Part shown: one piece after another, positions 22,101-35,163 of the stretch
How the letters are laid out: each line of letters begins with the position of its first letter
Numbering within the stretch: the stretch's first letter is position 1
Origin: Narthecium ossifragum
Taxonomy: Eukaryota > Streptophyta > Magnoliopsida > Dioscoreales > Nartheciaceae
NCBI GenBank assembly: GCA_963920575.1
Contig: OY986974.1
Coordinates: 21,621,042-21,685,041 of the forward strand
DNA: 64,000 nucleotides
Direction: 5' to 3'
Translations under genes and position numbers: made by a program
Notes under the pieces: generated by a model
Databases searched by the model: none
Seen by the model: the letters and a program-made list of their open reading frames with translations, nothing else
Told to the model about the DNA's origin: nothing

Positions 22101-25100
22101 AAAATTCTGCCGAAACCAAACTATTTCGGCCTATATTCAATTCCTAGGGAAGCGGAATCAAAACATTTCGGTATTAGCGTGAACACGATCCGAAACTGCC
22201 AACGAGCTTATTAGGTTTGGTATCGCCCATATCAAGTCGATTCAGGACCTTTTCAAACTGTCTCACTCAAAACAAACTGAAACAGTCTTGGTTGGACCAA
22301 TCAAGGTACTTCCAATCTGTCGGAGTCGATTTGGCTCCACTATACCAATCGAATTAAAAACCACACGTAGTAGTCTATTTCTTCCACCCCTTACCAATTC
22401 CAAAACTATTGTTAACTAGGTTATACTGGACCATGGTTTAAATTTCTGCCCATACCAAACCAAAACTATTGCTCAACTTCTATTCAGGGCAAAAACCAAC
22501 ATGCATTAGAAACGGACTGACTTCGGACAAAGTTTGTCATAAGACTCGAAACAGAACAATGAATCACTCATTCACATAATGTGTAATGAAGACAAAAAAA
22601 TTACAATATGATCTCTTAAAATGAAGTACAGGTAGCTTATTTTCCAAGAACTTTTTATGACATTTTCATGATGATGAATGTAGATGCCTTGACTGGACAA
22701 AATGATCACCCCACAAAGCAAATCAACACTTTAATGCTAGACCTCAAAATCTTATTACGAGTCAAAATTTGACAACATCTTGCAAATGCATGTTATGGTT
22801 AAAATTAAGGTTGAAAGAGGGCATTAGACTAATTCAACGACAAGCAAGAAAATGATGGGCCAAATGCTTGTTTATTGGCACAAGAAATGACTAACACTTT
22901 AGAGGAGCAAGGGAGGCACCTATTTAAAGGTAGAGATGACTTGAAAAGGAAGGATTGATGCCCTGGACTTTTCTCTTATTTACACAGAACTTTCATATCT
23001 TTTTTCTAACCTTTATTCCTTATTGTTTCTATATTTTTCTACCAAATCACTTAAACCAAAACGAAATAAAGGAAGCCACTGAAACTACCAGTTCATGTTG
23101 TTTCAGATCCCACCAAAATTGAAGCCGGAGCCAGTCTTAAAACCTTGAACATCCATGTTGACTATAATAATAGCCTTACGAGATTTATCCAAACAAAGTT
23201 CCTCTTGATTATTTCAAAAAGGAATCATCTAGCGATGTTGTAAATGTAAAATAAAATTCATACCCTTGCCATCTTTCTTTGTCCAATGTGATCTCCTTTG
23301 TAAAGCCCTATCACATAAATGCAGCATATCTCAGTCTGGTACTCCAAAAGCAAACCATTTTCTCTTTATTAGAGTAACTACAAACTGAAAACAAGCAAAA
23401 TGAACTTCCCAATTAATTATGATAACAGCGGAAAGGTACAGTTTTAAGAGCCATATCATAAGCACAAAACCTTAGAATGGAAAAGGACAAAACAGGCTGA
23501 CATTCAAAAGAAAGGGAGGGCAGATATGAGATTCAAGTATCACGTATACTGTGGGGTATCTATCCACAATAGTCACAACAAAGTAAACCAGCTGAAGACT
23601 CGTTGGGTGTCTAATGCATCACTAATGATCTAATGGAAAATGCATGAAACATGGAGAGAATTGCTCTCTTACTTCACCGGCGTATCAATACCAAAGGGCT
23701 TAGCCTTAGGAATCTCGATTGGACAGTTCACAACATGGATTACAGTGCTGCTCACATATTTTCATGCTGGTCTTTGGCAGGGATGGAGCTCTTTAAGCTC
23801 CAGTCGATGTACAACAGAGACCCCACACTAATACATGCTTCATGCTGATAAATTACCAGCACGGTTAGTGCTGCCCAGCACTGAATCTTTAGTTCAACTA
23901 AATGCTCAGCAACAAATTCAAAAGATTGGACCCAAGAAATATCACAAAAATATGCAAATGAATTCAGATATTGGCGTTGACAACCACACCTGCTTGATAA
24001 AATAACCAACAGCATTGTTGTCTGCATAGGTCAAAAAATGTGTGAGCCCGTCAACATCACGAGCATGTTGTTTTAGGTGGTTCATCAATCTCGTCCCATA
24101 GCCTTTTACTTGCTCATCTGCTGTAATTGCACAGAAAGCTATCTCTCCAAATCTCTGACTGTAACAAGACATAAAACCTTCCAAGATAAGTTCGCGCTGA
24201 ATAGATGACAGTGTCATACTTCATACAGGAAAAATAACAAAATGGAATGAAATTCCAGAGTCAAAGGACAAGATAGATCCAAGAATAAATAGCTGCAACC
24301 TCTAAAGCCTGGGCAAACAGTGAGGCAAAAGTCCTGAAAAGCGTCAAAACTAAGCAGACATTGAGGCTGCTATGGCTTTTAGATTAATAATCAAGCCTCC
24401 AGGAACAGGCAAAGGAAAATCAAGGTACAATATTCAACTTCTTAGTCTCATTAGAAACCGAATGATTACATACTATATTCCATTGACTCTGCATACAAAT
24501 TGCACACTAGAAAGAACATAATCTTGGAGCAAATTTGACAAATGACGCCATCAGTGAGCATGCAAGGCGATTCCATCCCCCCCACAAACTGATCTCTGGT
24601 ATAATCTCAATTTCAATCAAGCTTGCTAGTAGGCAAAAAAATCATACGTATCAGTGTACAAGGGAATGGTGCTCTCAAAAAGATTCATCCCTCGCCTTTT
24701 AGCTGTGGAAACGTAGGGCAGTTATATGGAACGGCCATTAAGAACAATAAATTTTGTATAATCTAGCAATTACCTGTGCAACTCATTAACCTAAATATGT
24801 AAACACACTTTAACCTCCAAACTTAAACAAGCCAAATTAGCATATAAGCATGTCAAATCAAAGATAAACATGTCAAATCACATTTATTTGTTCACAAGAA
24901 ACACATTCCAATGCATGTCATTTAACATTGTAGCTTTTCAACATTCTTTCTCCTCAACATAAGAACCTGATCTCCTTTCCCAGCCAACTTTACAAAAATA
25001 GTTAGAAACCCACTTTTTGCAATCATTTTATATTGTCAAGATTTTGATTACATGTTTAATTTTTATCACTCCACTTGCACATGCATCTAAAGGGATCAGC

Positions 25101-28100
25101 TAGGTCAATAGATTGAGATTGACAAATTTAAACGTGTCCAGATATCAAAAAATGCATTTTTGGAGGCTCACAACACCCTCACCAACTTTCTTTTGAAGAA
25201 AAGTGGAATTGATGCTTTACTGGGACAAAAGCAGCATGACTTTAGATGCAAGAACAATGTGCTTGAGATGATAACAGTACTCAAAACCAGTAGGATGAAA
25301 TACTCATGATGACAATTTCAAGCATGGACTAGAAGAGAGTTTCAAAGTCATCCAGATGCTACAGTAGAAATTATTGAACAGACCACTGCAATAGCATGAA
25401 AAGGTCAAATTGAATAACCATATCAACAATTGTCACAACTTATAATTGCACCTTGAAGAAGTTCACATGCAATTTTCCATCCATTGTTACGTGTGAAAAT
25501 TAAAACCAGTCCCAAGAAATACCTACATTAAAATGCAAAAAATGGAAACTGCTGGTAGAAAAACAATCTACAATAACTCAAGAACTATGCAAAAAAAGGA
25601 AAGTACACCAAAGATCCAAACTTACTAACAGCTTCTACCTGATATAAGGGCGATAGGTTATTCCACCAACAACTTGATTGTTCCTAATAACCATCATGGA
25701 CTTATGACTTCTGCAACATCGCATGCAAAAGTATTTAGGTACATATCAATAAAACTTTTAAGCACATATTCCACAAGTTCAAATGGTAATAGGGAAGGGA
25801 GAGAGCAAGAAATGTTTTGTAAAAATACTAGTAATATGTATCCAATGACATATAAGGCAATATAGTCGTACCCAAAGTATAATTCACATTCATTCATATT
25901 TTTAAAACAGATGAAACTTTGGAAATTATCAGATTAAAAAGAAGCAAAACATCAGAAGTAATAAGAGAAAATGGCAGGGGAGACACATTCACAGCAGACA
26001 TAAGCCAAAAAATGCATTAGTAGCAGAGATTAGTGTGCCAGTCAACACACATCTGCATAAATCCTGTGCCAATATGTTTCAGAAGAGCTTCTTTCTATGC
26101 CCAATGTCGGCATGTGTTGTGTTTGTCGCCAGCACAGTAATCATTGATTAGCAGTAGTCTAAGTGGAAACCTAAAACCATAAGCTAATGCGAGACTTATG
26201 ACTTTTATGAGGAGCTATGGCGGATGATTTAGATTCACGGTCCATAATCGAAACGAATTGTTCATACTAACTATATGAACCATTTGGCATATCCATTTAT
26301 CTACATACAAAAGATAAAAAACTTTTCCATTAACTCCTATGGTCCTTAAATTGTCATGAAAACTGCAAGATCTACATGAAACTTGACTATTCAGCTTAAA
26401 GAATGCGTCTTATGCAGTCCCTATGACAAACTTACTATCTTCCTTACTGATTGAAACTTTCCAAAGACAAATTTATTATGTTTTTCTCTAATACCACATG
26501 ACCTTGGAAATCCATAGAGAAAGAGAAGGAAATGCCTGAGGTAGTACTACGAAAGATCAGACTTGTGTGGAAGCTTTTGAATCTCCTAAAGCAACAATTA
26601 ATTGCATAAAACTTCTGATAATGCCAATTAAGGCATCAATTCATGCATTCATGATAGTTACCCATGCATCCCCTAAAATATGGGGGAAAGTGTAATACTT
26701 GAGAGACCACATAAGCTACATTCCTACATCTAAAACCAGTTTTCATAGCACGGCTAAAGCCAAATTCATAGTTGTAGACCAATACCAGTGAAAACATATG
26801 TCTGCTAGGATTTGGCTTTAACTGTACTTTGTGCCATTGTGGCTTATTTATTTAACACACATCATTCTCTTTTGGTTATTCTTAAGTAACTGTTATATCA
26901 GCACTCTTAGACTCATAATCTCTGGCATAAACATCTACTGATCTCAACCTTTTAGCAAGGTTTGCCTCATGTGAATTCAGATTATTTTTCAATGACATGC
27001 ATTTGGCTCGAGATCTAAAACCTCTAAGTGCAAATAAAAGAGGAAACTTTTCTGACAGACCTTATCTTCAATTGTTATGGCATATATATAAACTCAATTT
27101 GTACTAGGATGTTGAATCCCTTCCAATCACCCTCATTGTGCTAATGACCAAATAGCAACCTTTTTTCTTATAATGGATCCGGACCATGCCATAAACTTAT
27201 TCACCAGTAAATGGACACAGACTCATAGATTATACCTGAATTCCCTAGAAATGATAAATTCATCAGTGAGTACAGCTAGCACAATGTAAATATGTCAGGT
27301 TGTCGTTCAGTCTGAAGGAACTTCATAAAGTTATTGCACTTGATGAATTTAAATGAGATCTACTTCCACGTTCAGAAAGTTTTAAAGAGTATCATTGCGT
27401 AGCCTAATGGTTGAAACATTTGTACCCAGCCAGCGAGAACTCTAATCAGATCCTTTGTGTCACTTTCTATTTTAGCTTAAGCAAAAGAAGAGAATAAAAG
27501 GGTAGCAGATAAATGGTTCCAGTTCTTTGTCAGATATATGAAAACTAGTGGGGCCCCTGCCACTTGGCAGGGTAACACCCATCAACTTCCCCATTAACCA
27601 TTAACCACCCACAACCCTCTCCTCCTCATTAACCACCTCTCCCACTAAAGGCTCCATATAAGGATGATAAGGGTTATAATCTACCTTAGGAACTTATGAA
27701 CATGATAAAAATATACAAATCTAATTTAGAGGATATGAAATAATGGCAGGCTTATAAGGAGGAAACGGTTGTAACCGTTTTTACTCCTTATAAGGTTGAT
27801 TCATGTACCAACCAAAGGTATCATACCACAAACATGATGAGAGATGACTGTTCTAATAGCTAGTGAAGAATTGCATCCTTGATTTCATTAGTAAAAAAGA
27901 AAAGTAAAAGAGATATCCGGCACAATTTACAAAGAAGCTAAAATGCAATTCACTTTGCACAACAGTAATTATCATCACAAGTTTGGCAAGTTTTACCTAT
28001 CCATAACAAGTCGAACAATATACTCCTTGGGCATATTAGGTAATTGCCTAGCAAATATATTTTTCAATCCTATCAACCTGAAGAAGACAAGAAGCCAGAT

Positions 28101-29993
28101 GTTAATACTCGAAGTTTGCATTATGTCAACAGAGCTTGCAAGAAGCCAGAAACTAGTACTCGGATTTCCCACAATCCAACAGAGCTCTCACTGATGACAA
28201 CGTAATTAGTGAGAACATCGGCAAAACTATGGATTATACCAACAATCTAAAATAAAAGCATTAAAGTAGACAAATGGAAAAGGAGTTATACCAGATCATA
28301 TGTTCATCAATCCCGTCATTTGCATAGCACAAAAACTTGAGTCTTCCTGCATCTTCCTAAGAAAAAGGAAAAAAAATTGTCTAGTCTATTGTAGCTCAAA
28401 GAGCAAGCTAGCGTAATAACTGATGGAAGAAAAAGGTCCCATCCGCATTACTAGACTCGTTTACGCTGACTTGTATAGTTATGTGAATCTCCCACACACA
28501 CACATTCAGAAAACCAACATACATGCACCTTAGAGGACCTCTTATGCCATCAAGACCCCATTTGTATCAACTGAATAAACGAAAGGACATATATTGGAAA
28601 CTTTATCAATGACCCATCTTTTAAGAAAAAAATGAGTTAATATCTTTCTGTTCAATCTAGGTACAAGTATCACACAATTGAAATTCTATTCGTGTTACTC
28701 TGGGTCAAAAGAATAAACTTTTTAGACTATTTATATTGCAAATGTTTAGTTCATCATTCTGACACGGATCAAAACATTTGAACCACAATACCATATCTGA
28801 CCATATCTGATCTGATCATCAAAAAAATTCAATGTCTAAATACATTTGATAACTAGCAATTCGCTTTCCCAACGTGATTATCCATCATCAATGGGTTGAG
28901 TAAAAGTTATCGCCAAAGGCATGAAATAACTCAAGTGATATCCAGTATAACCTACATAGTGAGAAGCAAACCTCATTTAATACTTGCAATTTTCAAACAG
29001 TTATACTTGTCTGATTTCTTGAAAGTTGAAACTCCTTTAGGTCTTTAAATAATTATCATACCTCTTAAAGTTCCTTCAAAATCCACCATCCTACTTAGTA
29101 GTTGGAATGTAGGGCTCCCAACCGGTTTCATTTGCTTAGGAACTAGGAGTTGAGTGGCTCATTTTATTCAGTTTTGCTAGACCCGCCTCATTTCTTCTCC
29201 GAGCACTTCAGATGCCATATTTCACAAATGGAGGAACATTCTATTCATTCACAAGACAAATTAATTTGGACTACTTAAAGAAACTGGAAATCAAACACCT
29301 TAAAAACATTTGAAGTTGGCGTAATTCTGACAACCAGATTTATATGGCAAGAACTTTGCCTGCTTGATGCGTAGAGACAAGAGATCATACCTCTCTTTTG
29401 AGGCCTTCCTCGCGAGCACTATAAGCCCCACTAGTCTGTATATTATCCGTAAAAATACCCTTTACATTGTCCTCCTTCACCACAATCCCCGGTATCAATC
29501 CGCCTGCCGCCCCTGTCGCTGTCTGCTGCTGGCCCCCCACCACCGCGCCCCCACGCTCCTCTTTAACGCTCTCCCCTGCCACCGCCGGCTCCACCTTCAC
29601 ACCAGGCCCCTCAGGCTTCGGCGGCTTAGCACTCCTCGGATTTCCACCACCACCACCAGCATTGCCATGGGGATCAAGACGGGCGGCAGTGAACGTACGC
29701 ATGGAGTCGTGGCTCTCGTCCTCCTCATCATCGTCCTCCTCCTCGTCGACTTCTTCGTCGGTGTCGTCATCGTCCTCCCGGGCGGAGACGCTGTCGAGGT
29801 CGTCGTTGGATGTGAGGGCACCGGTGTCGGACAGTGAGAAGGGGCCCCCGGCGCCGCCGGCGGAAGGAACGGCGGGGGCAACAGCGGCGGCCTGGAACTT
29901 GCGCTTGTGGTGAACGGAGCTGGAGGCGGATGCAGACGCGGAGTGGGAAGGAGACTGGGATTGGGAGCTCCGGGATCGGCCTTGGCCTTCCAT
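13184..29993 (-). CDS. GCN5: Histone acetyltransferase GCN5 (HAG1), complete, 13 exons
   Basis: Exons from the start: 29391-29993, 28292-28356, 27997-28077, 25639-25710, 23990-24158, 23264-23307, 20804-20903, 20340-20408, 19315-19369, 17334-17449, 14227-14320, 13355-13496, 13184-13247. All boundaries are GT-AG and all phases fit, giving 557 aa, close to the usual plant GCN5 length. The N-terminus is Ser-rich, then strongly acidic (about residues 75-95). The GNAT domain (about 205-360) has GEIAFCAI with catalytic Glu279 and the acetyl-CoA loop QVKGYG. The bromodomain (about 440-548) has [19 protein letters not shown] and acetyl-lysine-binding Asn525 in TYNSPE. GCN5 is the SAGA-complex acetyltransferase for histone H3 in the nucleus. 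Introns are long (up to 3.0 kb), several loaded with repeats. The ATG at 29991-29993 is the first in frame. Confidence 0.97.
15103..15363 (-). other. 86-codon ORF inside GCN5 intron 10, unknown
   Basis: A minus-strand ORF, the same strand as GCN5, whose second half ([20 protein letters not shown]) looks more protein-like than the surrounding intron. I do not recognise a family. It could be a captured gene fragment or a chance ORF. No promoter or splice evidence supports it as a gene. Confidence 0.2.
16640..16815. repeat. Degenerate CCGGCA/CCGACAC-rich repeat in GCN5 intron 10
   Basis: Short imperfect repeats of accgacac, ggcaccgacac and accggcac. Similar wording recurs in other introns of this gene (about 19490-19555, 20075-20125 and 26025-26130). 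Likely debris of an old dispersed repeat; I cannot define ends. Confidence 0.35.
18663..19003 (+). mobile_element. 5S-like solo LTR, possibly of Cassandra type, in GCN5 intron 9
   Basis: A 341-bp stretch with TG...CA ends contains a 5S-rRNA-like core at about 18817-18877: AACTCTAAGGTTAAGCGTG, then GAGATGGGTAACCCACTGGGAAGT. Cassandra elements (terminal-repeat retrotransposons in miniature) carry exactly such a 5S promoter domain in LTRs of 240-350 bp. I see no second LTR and no target duplication, so boundaries and family are tentative. A 5S-derived SINE is the alternative. Confidence 0.5.
19480..20125. repeat. Composite old repeat with polypyrimidine tract in GCN5 intron 8
   Basis: The outer parts are rich in ccggcac/ggtcggta-like words (19490-19560 and 20060-20125). 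Between them is an AT-rich stretch and a CT-rich tract (about 19790-19960, including repeated ctcctctc at 19927-19953). Probably a decayed transposon; no coding content. Confidence 0.35.
27545..27665 (-). mobile_element. Helitron-like 3' terminus in GCN5 intron 3
   Basis: On the minus strand the sequence ends CCTGCCAAGTGGCAGG, a short hairpin, then 8 bases and CTAGT. This is the layout of a Helitron 3' end (hairpin followed by CTRR and a host T). The same arrangement, with related upstream sequence, occurs at 49300-49486. The 5' end is not identified. Confidence 0.5.
29391..29993 (-). other. GCN5 exon 1, Ser-rich and acidic N-terminal region
   Basis: This first exon alone encodes 201 residues. 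It has a Ser/Gln-rich start ([16 protein letters not shown]), an acidic run of Asp/Glu, a Gly/Pro-rich linker and ends [18 protein letters not shown], a block conserved in plant GCN5 proteins. It is GC-rich, unlike the later exons. Confidence 0.9.
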
Positions 29994-30069
29994 CTCTACC
30001 TAAGGGTTAGGGCTTCTCTCTAGGGCTATGGTCTATGCGAAAGAGATGAATTGGGATCCTGCGGTTTTG

Positions 30070-30935
30070 CAAAGCGCTGTTTGGTTGCTGTGAGTCGTAC
30101 TGAAATGACTTCTAGGAGTGGAGCGCATGACTTTTAAGGGTTTCTGAGTTCTGGTGTTTGGTTGGTGTTTGAATTGGGATATGATCACCCCCAACTATTT
30201 AATATTTTAATAATTTTCTTATATTAAAATATTAAAAATAATATTATTTTAGATAACGTAGATCAATCACGAGGTGCCACGTGACATGTGGGATCCATTT
30301 ATATTAATATTTTATTACAGTATGATATTATTAACATTATTTGCCATTTAAAACAATAAAATAATATTTTTAATCTTAAAATATTAATAATTTAATAACT
30401 TATATTAATATTTTATTACAGTATAATATTATTAATACTATTTTAGATGACGTGTACCAATCACGATGTGCCACGTGACATGTGGGATCCATTTATATTA
30501 ATATTTTATTACATTATGATATTATTAACATTATTTGCCACTTAAAATATTAAAATTAAAACATTAAAATAATATTTTTAATATTAAAATATTAATAATT
30601 TAATAACTTATATTAATATTTTTATTACAATATAATATTATTAATACTATTTTAGATGTCGTGGACCAATCACGAGGTGACACGTGATATGTGAGACCTA
30701 CTTATATTAATATTTTATTACAGTATAATATTATTAATATTATTTTCCACTTCAAATGCCACTCAAATGACTTCAGGCCAAAAAGACACGAAGTCGAAAT
30801 GGGAAGTGGCAGCTTTGGCTACAGTGATTTGGAAGTGGGGCTGAAGTCACTTCAGCCCCACTTCCGAGCAACCAAACACATGAAGTGCCTCGGAAGTCAA
30901 AAGTGACTTCCGACCACTTCATGGGAAACAAACAA
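30070..30935. mobile_element. AT-rich MITE-like element upstream of GCN5
   Basis: It starts with GTTTGGTTGCTG near 30080 and ends with related inverted blocks (GAGCAACCAAAC at about 30865-30877; AAACAAACAACCCC at about 30928-30941). The interior holds three tandem copies of a roughly 200-bp AT-rich unit, marked by ACCAATCACGAGGTGCCACG-like cores near 30258, 30452 and 30660. A perfect palindrome with 17-bp arms lies at 30831-30865. It begins about 80 bp upstream of the GCN5 start codon, so it may lie in the promoter or 5' UTR. Exact ends and target duplication are uncertain. Confidence 0.55.
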
Positions 30936-31581
30936 CCCCAAAGAAGTACAAGAATTCTGGAAAATTATGGGAAATACCAACTACGGGAACACAGGAGTTA
31001 TATTACAAAGGCTAAACTTCATATTGGGGTGTCCAAAAAGCTCAAATGGCCCGGCCCGAACCCGCCAAGGCCGTAGCCCGGTCCGGCCCGGGTATTGGCC
31101 CTGCTGAAACGGGATGATCCTGGTTCAGGGCCGGACTAAGGGCCATTGGTCAAAAACCCGAAGAATAAGGTTTACCTGGGCTATTGAATCATTGATTGTG
31201 ATATGTTATTTTAGTAATTCAACCGTTGATGTTTGCTTAGACACGAAGAAATGGAGTTGATGCCTTGATGGTGGTGGAGCGGTTCCTGCGAGAGGAGCGA
31301 GTGGGCACAGAACACTGCAGTCCTCCACCTCCTCTTGATGACACGGCCGCCGACGATCCTGGTCGTCGGATTTCACGCCTCGCCGGAGAGCAGGGTCCCC
31401 TCATTCACGCCGCCAGGGAGCAGGGTTCCACGCCTCGTCGTCGGAGTGGAGGAGCCGATCCCGTAGCGAAGGGCGAGCTTGTGGTTTCGTCGGAGGAGTG
31501 GAGGGGATCGTCTAGGGCAAGGGCAAGCTTGGGGTTTCGTTGTTGGAAGGGTGGAGGAGCCGATCCCGAGGCGAAGGGTCA
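30936..31581. other. Spacer with degenerate repeats
   Basis: It includes a gcccggcccg-rich stretch at 31047-31110. Around 31445-31580 a GC-rich unit (ggtggaggagccgatcccg with gcgaagggc) is present twice about 115 bp apart. The last part may be 5' leader of the broken ORF whose ATG is at 31582. No intact gene is seen. Confidence 0.4.
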
Positions 31582-31596
31582 ATGGAGGAGCTGCTA

Positions 31597-34344
31597 TGTC
31601 ACGCCCCGACCCAGAAAACCCATGCAGGCCGGGACGTGAGGGTCCTAAACTCTAAATCAAACGGCGATAGCCTCCCCTTTGAACATCAATTTAAAACCTG
31701 GTGCATGATTACAATATTCACAATTAATTTAAACTATCCTATCATCAAATCATAATACAATTTAACTTTAAAAAGATATAATAATGATTCAAGTCATCTA
31801 GTACAGCAATCTCTGATCAATTTACATCAAATTAAAATACAAATATATATCTCCTTCAAATTACAATTTATACATTTAAAGCTGTACATCAATTGAATAT
31901 AATAAACTGATGATATCCTCGATCTCACGCACCACTAAGGGGAGTGCCGCCTCCAACACCGCAACAACCTGAAAGAGAAGGGACTGCATCAACCTGCATC
32001 GCCGATGCAGCCCAGGTAGGAGTGAGCAACAAAGCTTGCTCAGTAGGGTTCTACTCTACGGCACACTGAAGGGAGGAAAACAACAACAGTGTTGTCCCCC
32101 AGCCTAAGTCTAAAGGATGCCACGGGTCCCATAACCCACCGATGTCCCAAGGGTTCCTGTCATGAAACCTCTCTCCTGAACATGTTACCAGGAGGACCAC
32201 GGAAACAGTAACATGCAGGCTCTAACCCTTACCCAGCAGGGATACCACTGCCTGGGGACCACGTCGGGAACTCCTCGGTTGCATCCTTAGCACTTAGCCT
32301 TGGGAAGACAACACGACCTCTAAACCTCAAAACAATATAATATTCCAGTCCGACTACCTAATAATCCTCGAATGATATCAAACATAATCACTGATAACAA
32401 TCACATCCTAATCCTCGACTACCCCAAACCCAGGCCCTAGGGCTAGATCCGGGCTACCCGAGAACCCCGGATCAATGATCGAAACCATCGTCTACCACCT
32501 AGCCTGATGCTTCTAATGCAAACAGATGCATGCAATGCTCAAGCACAGAGATACAGGAATAGCAGCATGCAACAATATGCCAAGACAACATACACGGGCT
32601 AGGCGAAGCGTCAAGCTTGCCGGAGGGTAAAAATGCATAAAGCAGGTAAAGGTTAAACTACAATTATACAATATTATAACGGCGCCCACGGACCGTTAGC
32701 AAGCAATTTCTACAACGGGGGCACAACCCCGGCCACACAGATAATAATCAACCACATTTAAGACACACCCTCTGCCATTTAATTAGCTAAACATCCCAAG
32801 GGGCACAACCCCCTTGGTTCAACTACAAGCTAAATATACATATAAATAAGCATGACATGTGATTAAATGCTAATTAAACAAGGATGATTTATACCTAATT
32901 AGACATGCCGAAAATCAAACAATTAATCATCTAAAAACAACCAATTAGAACATGCTAGCCATCAAAATCTCTAGGAATACCAATCACATGAATCCCGAAG
33001 AATCAAACATGATAAAACATCGAAAATCCACAAAAAACACTATTCATGGCTGGCGGTCGATCGACAGATCGACCGTGAAAAATCTAAGGTTGACGGTCGA
33101 TCAACGGATCGACCGTGAGGGTTAATTTCGCTATTTTTCGGGCTCACGGTCGACCTTGGAGACCTCACGGTCAACCGTGGAGACCGCGACGGTTGATCCA
33201 CGGATCATCCGTGGCACTATTCATCAGCAACTCTGCACCGACACAGTTTCGTATAAAAATCACCAAAACTCGTAGAAAAATCGGAAAAATATGAAATCAA
33301 TTGGGTTTGAAAGTAGACTCACAGATCTACAACTCTTGTCTGTCATAAAAAATCCAAGATCATGCATGTACAAGCCGGAAAACTCGCCGCAAGCCGACTG
33401 TTCTTCAAGAACAGCAGAAAACCGGAAATCCGAGATTTATCATGCTAAAATCCTACTGAAATCTTAACCAAAGTTCATGAAACTTAAATCAGAGACTAAA
33501 TTAAGCAACATGCATTCAACAACATAATTTCATCACAATCTAACGGCTAGATTTAACTAAACCCATTAATTAACTCATGTAGGTAGAACACCTACCGGAC
33601 TGCGCATTCCTCGGTTGATCCCTCACAAACCAGCCACCAACGAGGTTCCACACCACACCAGGAGTCTTCCTCTCGTTGCCACGAATCCAACAAGCTTTAG
33701 AATGCCCAAAATGGTGGTCGGAGGAGGGAGAACGGAGAGAAGAAAGCTGGCTGCCCGGAAAGAGAAACAGAGCAAGCTCTGCTTGCGGGAAGAAGAAACA
33801 GCCAGGGAGAAGAAAGAAGAAGAGAAGGAAGAAGAGGAGGAGGGAGAAGGGAAGGAGAAGGAAGGCCGGGGAAGGTGGGGGAGAGGGTGAAGGAGAAGAC
33901 CTCTCCTGACAAAGGAGGACGAAGGAGATCACCTGCCCTCCGCGAGTCCAACAACTGCCCAACTGCTCTAACTTGCTGGAATAGGAGGATCGATCCTTTC
34001 ATCAAAGAGGATCGATCTTCTTAACAGAAAGATCGATCTTCTTCTCAAGGAGATCGATCACCTTTGCCAAGAAGGCAAAACTTGGCTAAAACGCAAGCCC
34101 AAGCTCGGATCTTTCGATCCCGGGTCCACCTAGCCATTCTAAACAAACACTAACACAAATAAGGTCAGTGTGTGCAACACGGGTGTGAAACTGACCACCA
34201 GGGAGCATATTTACCAAAATGCCACTGGGGTCAAAAACAGCGATGCGATCAACCGATCGCATCCCAGGGCCAACCGAGCCAAACCACAAACCCAGACTCT
34301 CGACCTAACGCGGTCGGACCGGGTTGGAGGTACGGGTCCTCACA
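31597..34344 (-). repeat. 3' LTR of the gypsy element (2748 bp)
   Basis: In the minus sense it begins TGTGAGGACCCGTACC (34344 downwards) and ends GGTCGGGGCGTGACA at 31597. The part 32500-34344 is homologous to 57400-59243. It contains paired GATCGAT-type palindromes at 33053-33215 and 33988-34060, and a GA/CT-rich block at 33710-33900. Long ORFs in it are by-products of low complexity. Confidence 0.8.
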
Positions 34345-34361
34345 ACCTATTACCCTTAAAG
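34345..34361 (-). other. Polypurine-like tract next to gypsy 3' LTR
   Basis: On the minus strand CTTTAAGGGTAATAGGT abuts the LTR start TGTGAGG. This is the expected position for plus-strand priming; the tract is imperfect. Confidence 0.45.
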
Positions 34362-34530
34362 AAATTTCGTCCCGAAATTCAAGGGTAGGGCCGCAAAAGA
34401 AGAATCAACTAGTCCTAGTGGCACGAACGCCCACATAAGGGAAACTACCTGCTGGGGTGAACAGTCGGGGAAACTCCCGACGCACGCGATCCTCCCGCCC
34501 TCACGTCAAGCCCTCTGCACCATCATGCCT

Positions 34531-34722
34531 CTATCTGATCATCACCAACAGTACCGATCTACATCTCAGCCTCAGCTCTCGTCTGCCCACAATCTGCACT
34601 AGCTGCTCTATGTAGGCGACGTCCCCCTCGACTATGATGTCGTCGTGTCTGATCATGTGGGACGGATACTGACTGTACTTCCTCAACACCGAACATGTGA
34701 CAGTAGAACACGCCACTGACAA
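34531..34722 (-). pseudogene. Gypsy integrase C-terminal remnant
   Basis: The minus-strand reading contains HMIRHDDIIVEGDVAYIEQLVQ (positions about 34720-34590), matching the conserved stretch after the integrase core of plant chromoviral gypsy elements (usually HVIxxExLxLxEDLTYxExPxxI). It is followed by a decayed basic segment. Too degraded to act. Confidence 0.65.
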
Positions 34723-35163
34723 GTGCGTGAATAGATCTGATCTGTAAGCAAACTCTTTGTTGCCAGCTGTGAACTCTAACGGCTGTCACCTCTGACCTGA
34801 TCTGCACTAACCTGTCTACCTCAAAGGTGCAATGCTGGTGCTGAGCCGTCAACTGCGAAAGTAGGCAGACTCCGCCATGAGGATGTGCTCTCGTCGGCTG
34901 ACGTCTGCATCAATAACGCGTGCTCTAAGCACGTCACCATGGATCTGAATAGTCCTCTACTGAACGGCTGCCCGTCTGTACCGTGAGATGCTGTGCTGGA
35001 AGCCAACGATGCGATCATCGGCTCCTAAGAGCTGTACTGGAATAGGTCTGTGATCCTGGAATCATGTTTCGGAGTGATGAAAACTAAAGCATCACGCCAT
35101 CTGATCACCTCTCTGACATGTGGACTGCTATGTGGCACACATACTCATCACATATGGTATATG

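Noticed and set aside
29364..29913. Ser-rich ORFs opposite GCN5 exon 1
   Set aside because: They are low-complexity shadows of the acidic, GC-rich exon, whose minus-strand frame matches plant GCN5.
33570..34005. Leu/Ser/Phe-rich and Glu/Lys-rich ORFs
   Set aside because: They come from the GA/CT-rich block of the gypsy LTR and no protein family is recognisable.
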